Source of the DNA: Neoarius graeffei
Taxonomy: Eukaryota; Chordata; Actinopteri; Siluriformes; Ariidae
Direction of reading: 5' to 3'
DNA length: 64,000 nucleotides
Assembly: GCF_027579695.1 (NCBI RefSeq)
Contig: NC_083572.1
Location: forward strand, 18,266,421-18,330,420
Shown one piece after another: positions 1 to 11,769 of this stretch (positions within the stretch are counted from its first letter, which is position 1; every line of letters begins with the position of its first letter). The position numbers and the translations under genes are program-made. The notes under the pieces are model-generated. The model searched no databases. It saw nothing but the letters and a program-made list of their open reading frames with translations, and had not been told where the DNA came from.

Positions 1-74
1 GAAAGAAACTCAGAATATGGCCTGTAAATAATAACGGAATTAACTGAGTAGACTTATTTTTCGAGGCTACATAC

Positions 75-289
75 ATTATATTAGTATGAAGAACTTCAAA
101 TGTACTAGTCCTCTGGTAACTGCAAGAGTTTGACTTCCCCCACACATCTGTATTGCAGCGTGCCTTGCCAGACGGTAGTAGGTACCATTTTTATGATGGT
201 CTTCGGTATGACCCGACCGTGAGTAGAACTCACGGTCTCCCGATTGAGAGGTGGACACGCTAACAACTAGGCTAACTCACGGTCATATA
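75..289 (-). repeat. SINE with tRNA-like head (5S-tail family), 5' half
   Basis: This is a diverged copy of the SINE described at 45438-45773. Read on the minus strand it starts near 289 with a tRNA-like head (A-box-like GTTAGCCTAGTTGTTAGC) and a decayed B box (GAGTTCTACTC). The part corresponding to the 5S-like 3' half is missing. No target-site duplication is visible, so this is a truncated or broken copy. Confidence 0.7.
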
Positions 290-299
290 TATATTTTAC

Positions 300-760
300 A
301 CACACATAAATAATACAGAAAGAACATGCAGTAGAGAACAGAACTGCAGGATGATTACAGGCATTAAAAGATCAGTGGCCTAATGGTGTAGTGTATAGTT
401 GAGCAGGGTAATGATTGTGTGGAACAAGCTTTACATGCTCTAAAAGGCAAATAAAAGATCCGCTTTTTGGAGGTGCATGCCAAATGTCCCAAGGTGGGGA
501 ATGACGTCATTACAACTTGCAAATTACCACTTACAAGGCACCAGGAGTGCAGCATTAATTGTGTTTTAGCACAGTTTGATAGCCTTGAGAACCTGGAGGA
601 AACCCACACAAACTCACAGGCAATCCAAGTTCTAAATAACTTTCCTTGCAGTAAAGTATCTTCCTGTTTAAAAAAAAAAAAAGATCCATTTATATGAGAC
701 AGACATACTAAATGGGAATAGGGGATGCATACATTATCGTATATAATATTTGAGTTTGGG
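300..760. other. Intergenic stretch, no gene seen
   Basis: Only short, repeat-unlike open frames occur here and none looks like a known protein. A short A run lies at 670-681. Nothing functional is recognised. Confidence 0.6.
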
Positions 761-917
761 GGTGGCACGGTGGTGTAGTGGTTAGCGCTGTCGCCTCACA
801 GCAAGAAGGTCTGGGTTCGAGCCCTGTGGCCGATGAGGGCCTTTCTGTGTGGAGTTTGCATGTTGTCCACGTGGGGATGCTCTGGTTTCCCCCACAGTCC
901 AAAGATATGCAGGTTAT
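761..917 (+). repeat. tRNA-derived SINE (main family), 3'-truncated
   Basis: The head contains TGGTGTAGTGG (A-box-like) and GGTTCGAGCCC (B box). The copy follows the consensus to the motif ATGCAGGTTA near 915 and then stops, so the 3' half is lost. See 49478-49813 for the family description. Confidence 0.88.
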
Positions 918-1094
918 CTGGAGCCTTTTTTTGTTAAATGGATCCCAGTGACATCACACTGCCAAAAATGCTAATGATTATTATTTGAAATTATGCTATA
1001 TTTGACACATTTGGACAACTTCACTTCACGAGAGTGTTTATAAGTACATAATCTTTCTGGAAACCCAAACTAATGAATTAAGTTTTCTACTCCT

Positions 1095-1333
1095 TTAAAG
1101 CAGATTAATTCTCCTTGGCTTTTGCTTCACCCAATGTCGGGCAACCCTCTCATAGTCCATCTCACCGTCATCCATGCTGATGTGGATCAAATTGTCCAGC
1201 GAGTGCTTTTTGAGCCAGTCGCTGTGATCAAAATTGACAACGTTTTCGTTGTCGTGACAGTTGTCTGGTTTTGTGCGCCATCACTCACGTGGGTTTGTTG
1301 ACGTTTCATCAACCAATCTTTGATCGAAGCCAT
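1095..1333 (-). pseudogene. Frameshifted coding relic of unknown family
   Basis: On the minus strand an open frame starts MASIKDWLMKRQ at 1333. After roughly 25 codons the protein-like signal moves to another frame, reading NFDHSDWLKKHSLDNL then MDDGEMDYERVARHWVKQ, and ends in a stop at 1095-1097. The acidic and charged composition resembles the N-terminus of a transposon-encoded protein. I cannot name the family. The frame change, by one or two bases, means it is not an intact gene. Confidence 0.35.
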
Positions 1334-1814
1334 AATGATAATAGACAAGGTCAAACTTTTGTGATTAAAATCAGTCGGCTTTGTCCGTCTGGTGGGGGAC
1401 AACATCTGCAGCCAATGAGATCGCTTATAATGAATCAGAAACTTCCGGGATGTCTGATGTCTTCTTTCAATATTTTTATTGGACGGTTTGAACACGTGAT
1501 CTTGACATAGCCAACAGATTAGTTTGTTTACATCATACCACGCGGACATATTACTTTGAAAGAATCAACACAAACATTGGAATAAAAGGCCGCTTGTTTA
1601 ACACATCAATTAATATGTAAATGGATCTGTTATTTGCTCTCCTATGTATCTAGTTACTTGTGGGTAGGAAATTTAACATATCAGTATAAATCTAAGCGTA
1701 TTGGATTTTACATAAAGCGACTAAGCGTATCGGCAGGCAGAGCAAGCGTATCGGGCCTGATATGCTAAAACACTTTTTGGGGAAAACCATGCAAATGCAT
1801 TTGAATTGAAACTT
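1334..1814. other. Intergenic stretch, no gene seen
   Basis: AT-rich sequence. A short imperfect repetition of AAGCGTATCGG occurs at 1690-1760. The last 13 bases (1802-1814) are the left target-site duplication of the next SINE. Confidence 0.5.
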
Positions 1815-2188
1815 CATCTCATCTCATTATCTCTAGCCGCTTTATCCTTCTACAGGGTCGCAGGCAAGCTGGAGCCTATCCCAGCTGACTACGGGCGAAA
1901 GGCGGGGTACACCCTGGACAAGTCGCCAGGTCATCACAGGGCTGACACATAGACACAGACAACCATTCACACTCACATTCACACCTACGGCCAATTTAGA
2001 GTCACCAGTTAACCTAACCTGCATGTCTTTGGACTGTGGGGGAAACCGGAGCACCCGGAGGAAACCCACGCGGACACAGGGAGAACATGCAAACTCCACA
2101 CAGAAAGGCCCTCGCCAGCCACGGGGCTCGAACCCGGACCTTCTTGCTGTGAGGCGACAGCGCTAACCACTACACCACCGTGCCACCC
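1815..2188 (-). repeat. Full-length tRNA-derived SINE (main family)
   Basis: A complete copy in reverse orientation. It is flanked by a perfect 13-bp target-site duplication TGAATTGAAACTT at 1802-1814 and 2189-2201, the mark of LINE-assisted retroposition. The 3' end on the minus strand is the GAGATGAGATGA-type tail. Confidence 0.93.
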
Positions 2189-2399
2189 TGAATTGAAACT
2201 TGATAGCTAAAATTGCACCATTCAGATCAAAGGTCCAGTTGGAAGGCAACTGAACTTTCACCGATTTGAGTCCCTGTGCAACAGAAGTTTCTGTACATAT
2301 TCTTTTGGTAATAAATTTGCCCCACACTGTATTAAACTTCCAACAAATAGTGTGCGTGTTGTGGAGGGTCCACTTATATGTGAGCTAGACAGAGAGAAA

Positions 2400-4075
2400 C
2401 TGTCTCCCTTTCTCTTTGCATAAAATATTTACAGGTGCCAACACAGAGGCAGAACAACTTAGACTGAAGGTATCCACTGCCCTTGCCAGTGCGAAAGCAC
2501 CCCACTCCCACCTCACCATCCAAGAATGGCGGGCTCTTACATCGCTTCAAAGAGACCGGAACATCACCATTGTTCCTGCTGACAAAGGGAGATGCACAGT
2601 GGTGCTAAACACAGTGGACTACCGTTCAAAGATGACCAGTCTCCTCAGCGACACAACAACCTATGAAACCCTGAGGCAGGACCCCAACCAATCTCTGTAC
2701 TACAGACTGTACCCTGGGGAAGCCATTCCTCTCATTTATGGACTCCCCAAGATTCACAAGGAAGGAGCTCCACTCAAACCCATCATCAGCAGTATAAACT
2801 TGGTCACCAATAACACTGCCAAACACCTAGCCAACATCCTGGCTCTGCTTGTCGGAAACACGCCACATCACATCAATAACTCCCAAGATTTTGCCACTAA
2901 AGTGCAACTTTAGTTTAAGCTAAAGGGACCTTACGCTAGACTCCGATGAAACCATGGTTTCCTACGATGTCCCTTCTCTTTTCACCTGCATTCCCACCAA
3001 AGAAGCAGTCAAATCTGTTAGGAAATGACTTCAAGACCGCACCTTACCAGACAGAACGAACCTCACCATGGACCACATTTGCACCCTGCTTGACCTCTGC
3101 CTGACTACCACTTATTTCCAGTTCAACAAATGTTTCTACAGATAGAAGCATGGATGCACCATGGGCTCACCAGTGTCCCCTATAGTGGCCAATCTATACA
3201 CGGAGGAAGTGGAAAACAAAGCTTTGACCACTTTTTCAGGAGTCGCTCCGAGCCACTGGTTCAGGTATATGGATGACACTTGGGTTAAAATCAAAACCCA
3301 TAGTCCAGAAATGTAGGGAATGACAATCTGAGAAACTCAGGAGGATCTTCTACAAACACAACATTCCTGTACACTTCAGAGCCAGTAACACACTGAGACA
3401 GAAATTGGTCCACCCTAAGGACAACAAAAACAGGACAACACAGTGTACACAATTCAATGCAGTGAGAAATGCACAGACATGTACACTGGGGAAACGAAAC
3501 AACTGCTTCACAGGCACGTGGCTCAACACAGGAAAGCCAGTTCCTCAGGCCAGGACTCTGCAGTCTATCTTCATCTCAATAACAAAGGACACTCCTTTCA
3601 GGACTGAAATGTACGCATTTTAGCCAGAGAAGACCAGTGGTTTGAAAGAGGAGTAAAAGAAGCCATCTTCATCAACCTGGAACGACCATTGCTGAACAGA
3701 GGAGGTGGTCTGAAACACCACTTATCAGCCACCTACAATGCAGTCCTTGGCACACTTCCCAGAAAACTGAATACACATCCACACAAAGACTCAGCTGACT
3801 TCAATGGCTCGCATGATGGCAGAGAAAGCCAGCGACCCACAGATCACCCTAATGACTTTCTAGGCTGCTAACACCGTTCACAGCTGGCCTCCAGTGACCT
3901 ACACGACCCATGTGACCGCAACGATTCTCCTTGGGGTTGCTTTTGGTCTACTAGAGGATGAACACCTGGAACTCCCCACTAGTCAGACAGAACTGAAGAA
4001 TCCTTTCGGATGAGAAGTGAAACATCTTCAAGAATTTCAAGCAAGTCCAGTTACCCCTTTTTTTTTCTTCCCCCT
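2400..4075 (+). mobile_element. Decayed Penelope-like retroelement (RT + GIY-YIG)
   Basis: The first open part (2416-2913) reads ADKGRCTVVLNT, YGLPKIHKEGAPLKPI and KHLANILALLVG, which are N-terminal reverse-transcriptase motifs of Penelope-like elements. After frameshifts and stops, VSYDVPSLFTCIPTK appears near 2957-3001, MGSPVSPIVANLYTEEV near 3160-3210 and the catalytic RYMDDTW at about 3263-3283. A C-terminal endonuclease remnant of the GIY-YIG type reads VYTIQCSEKC and MYTGETKQLLHRHVAQH at about 3443-3540, followed by EAIFINLERPLLNRGGGLKHHLSATYN-like sequence to about 3740. The 3' end near 4000-4050 carries a sequence typical of such elements (GAAGTGAAACATCTTCAAG). Several stops and frameshifts make it a dead copy. 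The strand follows from the RT frame. Confidence 0.85.
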
Positions 4076-4599
4076 TTTTACAAATCACAATTCCACCTTA
4101 TCTTTAAATAGTTTTAGACCAAACTTCATGACATCTTTAATGTTTTTTTGGGAACAGCATTTTCTTTTATTTGTAATTCTTCCTCACTTACAGTGACAAA
4201 GCGATTGGCAGCCATTTTGCCGAGTCGTCTGAGTTTCTCGACCAATCAGCGCGTGCGAGTTTCTATAATCACTTCCGTATTTGTACTAAATCTGAATATT
4301 ACATAGGTTTTTTTTTTTTTGTAAACAGCAAGTTTTAACACGTTTGCAAACTGGACTAAAGATAAACATCACTTTGTTGGTGGTAGAATACAAGTGAAAA
4401 CGCATGCAGGTATTTTTAAGACAATGTTCACTGTTCGTCCGTCGTTTGCGACGATGACCAAGAGCATCATTTGTGACAGGTAAGACGATGTGAATGATTT
4501 ACTGATGAGTTGATGTGGAGGTGCGATGGGTTCTTTGATGGCTGATGAGACCAATACGAGCATGGAACTTCCTTTGGCCATACCGAACAACCTGTGGGG
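4076..4599. other. Intergenic stretch, no gene seen
   Basis: It contains T-rich runs (4058-4070 and 4309-4320) and a short GC-richer patch at 4200-4270. No coding sequence or known repeat is recognised. Confidence 0.5.
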
Positions 4600-5180
4600 T
4601 TTTTTTCTCCCCCCAATCTGTCCCTCTGAGTTACATGTTGGTCCTGGGATCGAGATGCTGACCTCCTTCTGCCCCTCGGACCTGCCTGATCCATCCTGGT
4701 GCCCTGTGTCTGATTGGAGTCTCATCGCATCGCTCCTGTGGAGGACGGCCCCATGTGGACAGTGGAAAGTCACACCTGGAGGACGCTCTGGACTCTTACA
4801 GTAATGCTTTTATGGCTGAGGACTACAGTTGACTTGCTAACTTTAGGACTGCAGTTGTCATGAACAGGTTTGCACTCAAGTTTCCATCAGTGAAGAGTTT
4901 ATAACATCAACGAAACTGACTTCATGTTAAAACTGTTAATGTTATAGTCATGTTGTCTGTTGTTGCCCAAATGAGGATGGGTTCCCTTTTGAGTCTGGTT
5001 CCTCTCGAGGTTTCTTCCTCATGTCGTCTGAGGGAGTTTTTCCTCGTCACCGTCGCCACAGGCTTGCTCATTGGGGATAGATTAGGGATAAAATTAGCTC
5101 ATGTTTTAAGTCGTTCAAATTCTGTAAAGCTGCTTTGCGATAATGTTTAAAAGCGCTATACAAATCCACTTGACTTGACC
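4600..5180 (+). repeat. Interspersed repeat with retroelement-like 3' end, copy 1
   Basis: This is the longest of five copies of a teleost repeat recognised by GGGAGTTTTTCCT, CGTCGCCACAGGCTTGCTCA and a 3' end resembling GCGCTATACAAATCCACTTG. Related pieces are at 25621-25745, 28322-28710 (minus), 52560-52845 and 53811-54275. The body has no open frame. Its variable 5' length and fixed 3' end fit a 5'-truncated retroelement. The class is inferred. Confidence 0.7.
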
Positions 5181-5183
5181 TTT

Positions 5184-5379
5184 GGCAGATCGGGCACACA
5201 AAGATGGAGTGAGCTGGCTGTGAAGAGTTGGATGATCTACTCTTCCTGGCTTGTCTCTTCAGTTGCACATCTCGGATTCTTCTCTTTTCATAAGCCAGAC
5301 AGCCTTGGGGGATTGCAGAGCGCCTTGATGAGCGTTGTTGAGCAACCTGCTCCCTGTTGTCAAATGCATTTTGAATCAA
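5184..5379 (-). pseudogene. LINE-like ORF C-terminal fragment
   Basis: The minus-strand frame reads FDNREQVAQQRSSRR, then GCLAYEKRRIRDVQLKRQAR and FVCPICQRSSQVDLYS. The basic stretch followed by a CPIC-type zinc-binding motif resembles the C-terminus of LINE polyproteins common in fish. The second half of the zinc motif appears lost. No complete domain is present. Confidence 0.45.
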
Positions 5380-5599
5380 GCTTTATTTCAGTGGCCACGC
5401 CCCTGAACTTCCTTATCTCCGAAGAGCGTGAACTAGACGTTATACATATCACAAACAGCAGAGGGCGCCAGAGTATTGCGCCTGCACGAGTTAAACAGGA
5501 CTCATACCTATGAATAAATCAAGTTTTAGCGTGGTATGTGGTTCAAATCCTTAACCTTAACAAAGCGAGCATGGCAAAACACGATATAGAGCCTGAACT

Positions 5600-6110
5600 C
5601 CTACACCGAATCCACGCGCGTGTGTGGGAGTGATCTAAGGCTCGCTTTCCGTGAGTAATAATGCGTTAAGCGGCGGGAACTTCGTGATGGCGGTAATGAT
5701 GCAAAGCTGCTTTCCGTCATTAAAGCGCGCGCGGGGGTGTGAGAGGAGCGCTCACGGGATTGGCCCAGGCGTTGCATAGCAACGCTCTCTTGCGCGCGCG
5801 CGAGCTCCGAGCTGCGCCGCTGGTGCTATTTGAGTGGCGCGCTCTCGCGCTCTTCTCCGCCTGCTGAAACATTCATGGCGCGGCCATTTCCATTTCCATC
5901 CTCTTACACAAGCAGCAGCCTCTTTAATGGGCCTGTGTTTAGTTCAGAAGAGGAAACGCAGTCCAATCCCCCGAGCCGCCTTCACCACCGACTGAGCAGC
6001 GGGCTAATAAATGGCGCGCTGAGTCCCGGGGGACAGGCGAAGTTAATCACGCGCTCATCTCCACAGCTTCCCTCAGTCACTATAATGTAATGAGGGTAAT
6101 GATGACAGGA
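5600..6110. promoter_or_regulatory. CpG-rich, TAAT-rich island; possible regulatory element
   Basis: This segment is much richer in CpG than its surroundings, with runs such as GCGCGCGCGCGAGC at 5794-5807. Its right part (5930-6110) carries several homeodomain-type TAAT cores (TTTAATGG, GCTAATAAATGG, GTTAATCACG, GTAATGAGGGTAATGATG). It is not a copy of any repeat found elsewhere in the window. An 86-codon open frame at 5830-6090 (plus) is Ser/Pro-rich and matches no family I know. It could be a CpG-island promoter of an unseen transcript or a conserved noncoding element of the KCNJ3 flank. That is inference from composition only. Confidence 0.4.
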
Positions 6111-6169
6111 CAACCGACATGTCCGAGAGAGAGTTCAAAAAAAAAATTCACCTTCTAATATTGACATTT

Positions 6170-6501
6170 TCTTTCTTTCTTGAGAATAGCAGCTTTAATA
6201 TGAAGAAATGTTCTCTCTCTCTCGTCTGTCTTCCGGTAGCAACGAATCAATACTCCACCTACAACTACATTTAACCATTATCTTTGCTGCAGGTTTTGTA
6301 AAGCAGTTTTCCAGCCAAATGTCTCCACAAGGTCACCACTGTCAGATATTCCTATCCTTTTAGGGACATTTGGTCCCTCCCAAGATCTAAAAACATCCCC
6401 CTTTTACACACAGTGCAGCTCCATCTCTTTGACTCTCTCATATTTACTCCCCCTCATGTACACACAGACACACTGATACAGCTTTTACCTTGTACAAAAG
6501 T

Positions 6502-6542
<41 letters not shown>

Positions 6543-6951
6543 TCACACACACCAACCATATTTCATCAAATAAAGGCTGCAATTTATTAAAAAAAATAAA
6601 AGAAAAAGAGACATTGGTGACAAAGCCAAATGTTACTTCCATACCATCAAACGCACCAGTACATTTTATTCCGTGTGTGTGTGTGTGTGTGTGTGTTATG
6701 GGGAACAAACAGGAATGTGTCAGTTTTGACCTTTTAATCTAGTGGTGACATTTGGCTGGTCTTTCTTTTTCTTTCTTTAAGATATATGGTGTGGCTGCAT
6801 GAGAGAGTGTGTGCACGCGCACATAGAGAAATGCATTGGTATGGTCTGGTGTGTGTGTGTGTGAGAGAGAGGGAGAGACTGTCAATGTCTCTTCTTATCT
6901 CTAAAGACTGTATGTAAGACCATGGAAGAGAAGAGGGACCAAAAGAAAGAT

Positions 6952-6996
<45 letters not shown>

Positions 6997-7000
6997 ACAC
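6170..7000. repeat. Cluster of microsatellites
   Basis: Simple repeats are (TC)n at about 6502-6539, (GT)n at about 6674-6697, (GT)n with GA at 6850-6870 and (GT)n followed by (GA)n at 6953-6990. Open frames here are only translations of these repeats. No gene is seen from 6110 to 7300. Confidence 0.85.
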
Positions 7001-7299
7001 CTGGATAAACTGTCAATCTGTTACTGCACAAGCTGCAGGGTTGCTTCGTACAGTGCATCAAAAGTCGGTTCTTTATGCAACGTCAGACAAAGAGAGGAGA
7101 ATGTTGTAATACCAGAGCTGTGGAAAAAAAAATCACATTTACAACCAAAAACATGCGACATTTTTGAGAATCAGTGAGGTCTTTGAACTTTATGGACAAC
7201 ACATACACATGCATACATATTTCACTGGATATGAGTAATTGCGTGCTCTGATTGGCTACTCTACTACTAGGTTATCAGCTCATATATTTTGAGTAGAGA

Positions 7300-7760
7300 A
7301 AAACAAAATGGCAGAGCGTGTTGCTGAACCAACCAAGGACGAAATAAAAACTCTACTTGAAAACAACCCCCCCCCCCAACTACAAAAAAAAAGCAACAAA
7401 ATATGGAATAAAAGTATTTGATGGTAAGACCATATCTTTTTTTTATTTTTCAAGAATTATTATTCTAGCATTTTTCACAAATTGCTACTGTTTTGCCGGT
7501 TTGTTTACATTCTAAGCGGAAATGATTTTGTATGTTTCGTATAAAGTTTTTATTCATCGAATCTGCAAAAAAAAAAAGCTTGGTTTCTCAAAATCCAGTG
7601 AATGTGGATAGAATAAGTTATTCCACTCAATCTCGTCGTACAAGGTTTATAGCCAACTCTGTGCTATGTGCCTCATCGGCTATCAGCTCATGTATGATGT
7701 TCAGTGTGATATATAATTGTGTATTCTGTCTATGTAGTGTTTTTTATGTAAACTCCAACA
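7300..7760 (+). mobile_element. Repeat with transposon-like first exon (Crypton-like?), copy 1
   Basis: This stretch is repeated at 37195-37620. A start at 7308 reads [19 protein letters not shown]. After an indel in the C run at 7367-7377 the reading continues with KKKATKYGIKVFDG up to a canonical splice donor (GTAAGA at 7425). The pattern of an acidic start then KKATKYGIKVF resembles the N-terminus of tyrosine-recombinase (Crypton/KIAA1958-like) proteins of fish. That family call is inference. No downstream recombinase exon is present, so this is a non-coding remnant or non-autonomous derivative. Confidence 0.45.
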
Positions 7761-8028
7761 AACCTAGATATACATCATGATAAACTGTGATGCTATGAAG
7801 ATGAGTGTAACCTTTGACATATGCTAGGAGACCAAATGTGTTATTTTAAAATGGTTTTAATCTGATCCTATTTACATTTTATGCCATGTAATATCAGTCC
7901 CTTTGAAAACTGTGATGGATCTAAAAACCTTCACTTTTTATTTGTACAATAATTTTTCATACCTTTACTCCCATGCATCATAAAAAGGGAAGCATGGAAA
8001 TGGAACTTGATGACCCCACCAAAAAAAA

Positions 8029-9530
8029 GTACACCCTTGGCAGGTCACCAATCTATCACAGGGCTATCACAGAGACAAACAACCATTCACATTCACACCT
8101 ATGGGCAATTTAGAGAAGCCAGGTGACCTAATCTGCACATCTTTGGACTGGAGCACAAGGAGGAAACCCACACATGCACGAGGAGAGCATGTAATGGCCC
8201 TTTTCCACTACCCTTTTTCAGCTCACTTCAGCTCGCTTCAGCTCACTTCAGCCCGACACGGCTCGCGTTTCGACTACCAAAAACCAGCACGACTCAGCTC
8301 GTTTCAGCCCTGCTTAGCCCCTAAAACTCGCACCGTTTTGGAGTGGGGCTGAAGCGAGCCAAACCGTGCTGACTGAGGCTGGGGGCGTGAGCAGACACTC
8401 CCCTGTGCACTGATTGGTGAGGAGGAGTGTCCTCACATGCCCACACACGCCCCGCGAGCGCGCTGGGATCTGTAAACACCGCAAACCCGGAAGAAGAAGA
8501 ATTACGAATTACGAGAATTTCTGAAGCCTTATGCGCCTCGCCTCATCTATACGCTCTTGCCAGTATCTGTTGGCGTTGTCAAGCCACAGCACCAAGACCA
8601 GCAACACTAACGACTCCATGTCCTCCATGTTTATTGTTTACTATTCGGGTCGTGAGACTACTGCTTAAAAGCTCACTGAATCAGTGACATACAGAGCATC
8701 GTGGACGAGTTCGCGGAGCGCAAGGCTCGCCGTATGCCCTTCAAATAATGCGCGCAGTAGGCTATTGATGTTTTATTATGAGCCATGTACAGTATGTCGC
8801 CGAATGTTTTTTTGTTTCTGAGTTACATGCTCGTTTGAAGGACTTAATGTACAAAATAACATAGTTGCACCCCGTAGTGTTGAAATTGGTAAACACAGTG
8901 CATTCAGTGAGGTTTGCACCGCCCTCCTTTTATTTCTGACTCTTCCTGTCACTGCTGCAACCTCTGAGCGCTCATTCGTATGCCCTTCAAATAATGTGCG
9001 CAGTATAGGCTATTGATGTTTTATTATGAGCCATGTACAGTATCCTAATGTTTTTTGTTTCTGAGTTACATGTTCGTTTGAAGGACTTGATGTACTAAAT
9101 AACATAGTTGCACCCGGTAGTGTTGAAATTGGTAAACACCGCAGTTGCGGACATTTTGTAGCCTAAAATGATGTTATGATAAGCTTTAATAAAGGGTCCG
9201 GTCATTTGCCCCGCCCCCGGCCCGGCTCTGACTTGTTCCGCCACTGTCACTGATGTCACTGTTTGCGCTGCTTAACGACATCACATGACGTCCACCCACT
9301 TTCGCTAACTCCACCCAATGTGTCCACCCACTTCCAGCCAGCACGGTTCAGCGCGGTTGTAGTCGAAATGCAACTCCAACAGCCCCGCTCAGCCCGACTC
9401 AGCTCGACTCGGCACGGCACGGCTCAGCCGCGTTTGTAGTGGAAAAGCGGCATAAAGTCCACACAGTAAGGCCCCCATCAGTCATGAAGGTCAAACCCAG
9501 TGCTAACCAGTGCACCAACATCTGTGCCGT
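8029..9530 (-). repeat. tRNA-derived SINE split by an insertion
   Basis: The 3' part (8029-8194) and the head (9453-9530) of one diverged minus-strand SINE are separated by the 1258-bp element at 8195-9452. Removing that element and one TAA copy restores a SINE-like join (GCATG-TAA-AGTCCACACAG) that matches the family consensus. Confidence 0.85.
8195..9452. mobile_element. Inverted-repeat DNA element (PIF/Harbinger-like TSD) with hAT motif
   Basis: The ends are inverted repeats: TGGCCCTTTTCCACTAC at the left and, reverse-complemented, TGCCGCTTTTCCACTAC at the right. They are flanked by TAA at 8192-8194 and 9453-9455. Both subterminal zones are tandem CAGCTCRCTTCAGC-like repeats. Internally a segment of about 170 bp occurs twice in direct orientation (about 8731-8903 and 8977-9142). 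Between the copies the plus strand reads LTLPVTAATSERSF (about 8936-8977), the signature of the hAT transposase C-terminus. The 3-bp duplication argues for a PIF/Harbinger-type insertion, so the hAT piece may be captured sequence. There is no long open frame, so the element is non-autonomous. Confidence 0.75.
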
Positions 9531-11160
9531 CCCACAGCGCTCACTCAATTTTATTTAATATATATGTACAGAACAACCTGTACCTGTACTTCACAAGGTC
9601 CTTTAAAAGAGAAATCTTTCTTTTAATTAACTTCAGCATAAAAGTCTCATAAAAAATAAAAAAACAGCATTCATTTAGTTAAATTATTCATCCACACCAG
9701 GACTGATGCAGTCCACCCTGCTTATTTGTACAAGAACGTTAATTTTGAAGCATTTATAATAAATGAACACACCTTTCCATGAGGAAGAGGTCATTCTTTT
9801 CAGAATATATTGTTTTGTAAATGCCATCGTGGCGCACATGCTTATCTTATATAACCTTATATACTGTATTATATGCACATACCGTGGTTTATATTTGATT
9901 CTTTTTTTAAATCCTATTTTTTTTTTTCTATTTCTTCAATTATTTAAAATGACATTTTGCAAATTGTTGGTTATTGTCAGATTAAATATTTGGCAAACAT
10001 TGTGATATGATGTGATATTGTTTAAAATAATTATTCTATTCATCTGTACCATCTTCCTCGTTTTTATTTTAGGAATGACAAAATGAGCATTTGACGAAAT
10101 CTAAAATTCTTTGAAAACATTTTCTCAAGAATGCAATAGAAAACACTAATAAAATGACCATATGTTTTTACCACATGGAAACCATAAAAATTGCTTAATT
10201 GGTTATAGGTTTTCGAAGATGGGGCAACGGCAGGAAAATTCCTGTAGAAATATTTTTCCTATGATTCTAAAAAAAAAAAAATCTCAATGTGAAGAAGGAG
10301 GATGCCCTGAAAATATGAAAAATGTGCAAGGTTTTTGGTTAAATGCAGTGCTTGGTTATATTTCTACCCGAAAGATAACATTTAAAGCTATACGGCTTTT
10401 CGATTTAATAAAATTGGTGAAATTTAGTTCCCTCTGAAATTTGGTCATAGTAATGTGTTTATTTCTGCAATATCTAAAAAAAACCAGGCCATTCTGTGGC
10501 TGGGAAGTTATGTGCATGAAATCACTCTCTTCGCACAGTCAAGCAGACAGAGGAAGTCCATGTGCACATGCGCAGGTGTACCTGCTTCTTCTTTTCCTTC
10601 TTCTTTTGGGTTTTACGGCAGCTGGCATCCAGTGTTGCTTTACTGCCATCTACAGGTTTACCTTGACCGTGCACTAACGGTTACATCATTCTGTCGCTAA
10701 ACAAACAGCTGATCACACGGAGGTGCTCGCTGACCACTGATATTTATGAGTTTGGTCCAGTGTTTCCTTTCCTTTGCAACATATCATCTTTTCATCTCGC
10801 TTTCCATTACTGTAGTCAGTCTTTCACATTTCATTCGTACACTCACGTCCTCCATTTTTCTCTCCTGTTTCAAATTTGAATCTCATAATGCCTTGCACGA
10901 ATGGGGAAAGCCCACCATGTGATGCATGACATAGTATCTTGAATTGGCTCATAGTGAAGAAGGAAAAAATAGCAGAGAATTTAAGGCTACATGGCTCTAA
11001 ATTCATTAATTGTTCTATTTTTTAAAAAAAAAACTAATAAAATTCGAAGTCTGTGATTTGAATTTAGTAGCTTTCGGTCCACTAAACAAAAGTAATTAGG
11101 TGTAAGGGAAAATTCTTTTTATGACCTAAACTTGAAAAATCCGAAAGGCAGTCTACCTTT
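9531..11160. other. AT-rich intergenic stretch, no gene seen
   Basis: No protein-like frame is found. A short segment near 10585-10660 (TTGGGTTTTACGGCAGCTGG and following) looks like a fragment of a dispersed fish repeat, but no second copy lies in the window. Confidence 0.5.
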
Positions 11161-11166
11161 ATATAA

Positions 11167-11207
11167 TGTTTGTTTGTTTGTTTGTTTGTTTGTTTGTTTG
11201 TTTGTTA
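11167..11207. repeat. (TTTG)n microsatellite
   Basis: About ten uninterrupted copies of the tetranucleotide GTTT. The flanks are AT-rich and featureless. Confidence 0.95.
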
Positions 11208-11769
11208 TCATTCCAAAAATTGTTTTATTGGATATTCTAAATTTACAGTTAATTATCTTTAAAATAAGGCACGATTTGTTAAGTTTGGTGCAGCCAGTCC
11301 AGAGAAAGTAGCAAAAATGTTCATGGTATCATCAGCTTAAGGGAAAGTCAAGTTTGGACACAATCAGCTATAAACTTTATGATGTGTCGATTGAAATTAA
11401 TGTACAGTACACATTTATTTGGCCTCCAAAGCCAGTAGGTGGTTTTACAGTATAATATTTTGATCATGTATACATTATAGATTAAGGAATGTATTTAGGG
11501 CATATTTTCAAGATAATTCTCCAGATATGAGATTTCACTGTACACTGTAAAAACAAACATGTTGAGAACTCAAATGATCAAGACAACATTCTGCAAGAGA
11601 TTTTTGAGTTTTCTCTACTTTTTGACAACTGTTATTGACTTTACTACTGTTTTCAAGTGTAGATGAGAGTTCTGCCAACTTGAATCTTCTTGTTCACCTA
11701 ATTATGCTATTCTCGTGAGGCAAACAATGAAATTGTATGTTGCTGTAATTGTATTTAAGGAACACTCAA

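Noticed and set aside
364..902. 134- and 64-codon minus-strand frames
   Set aside because: The second is antisense SINE. The first has no domain and composition typical of chance frames.
6413..7000. 109- and 88-codon frames on the two strands
   Set aside because: They are translations of CT, GT and GA microsatellites.
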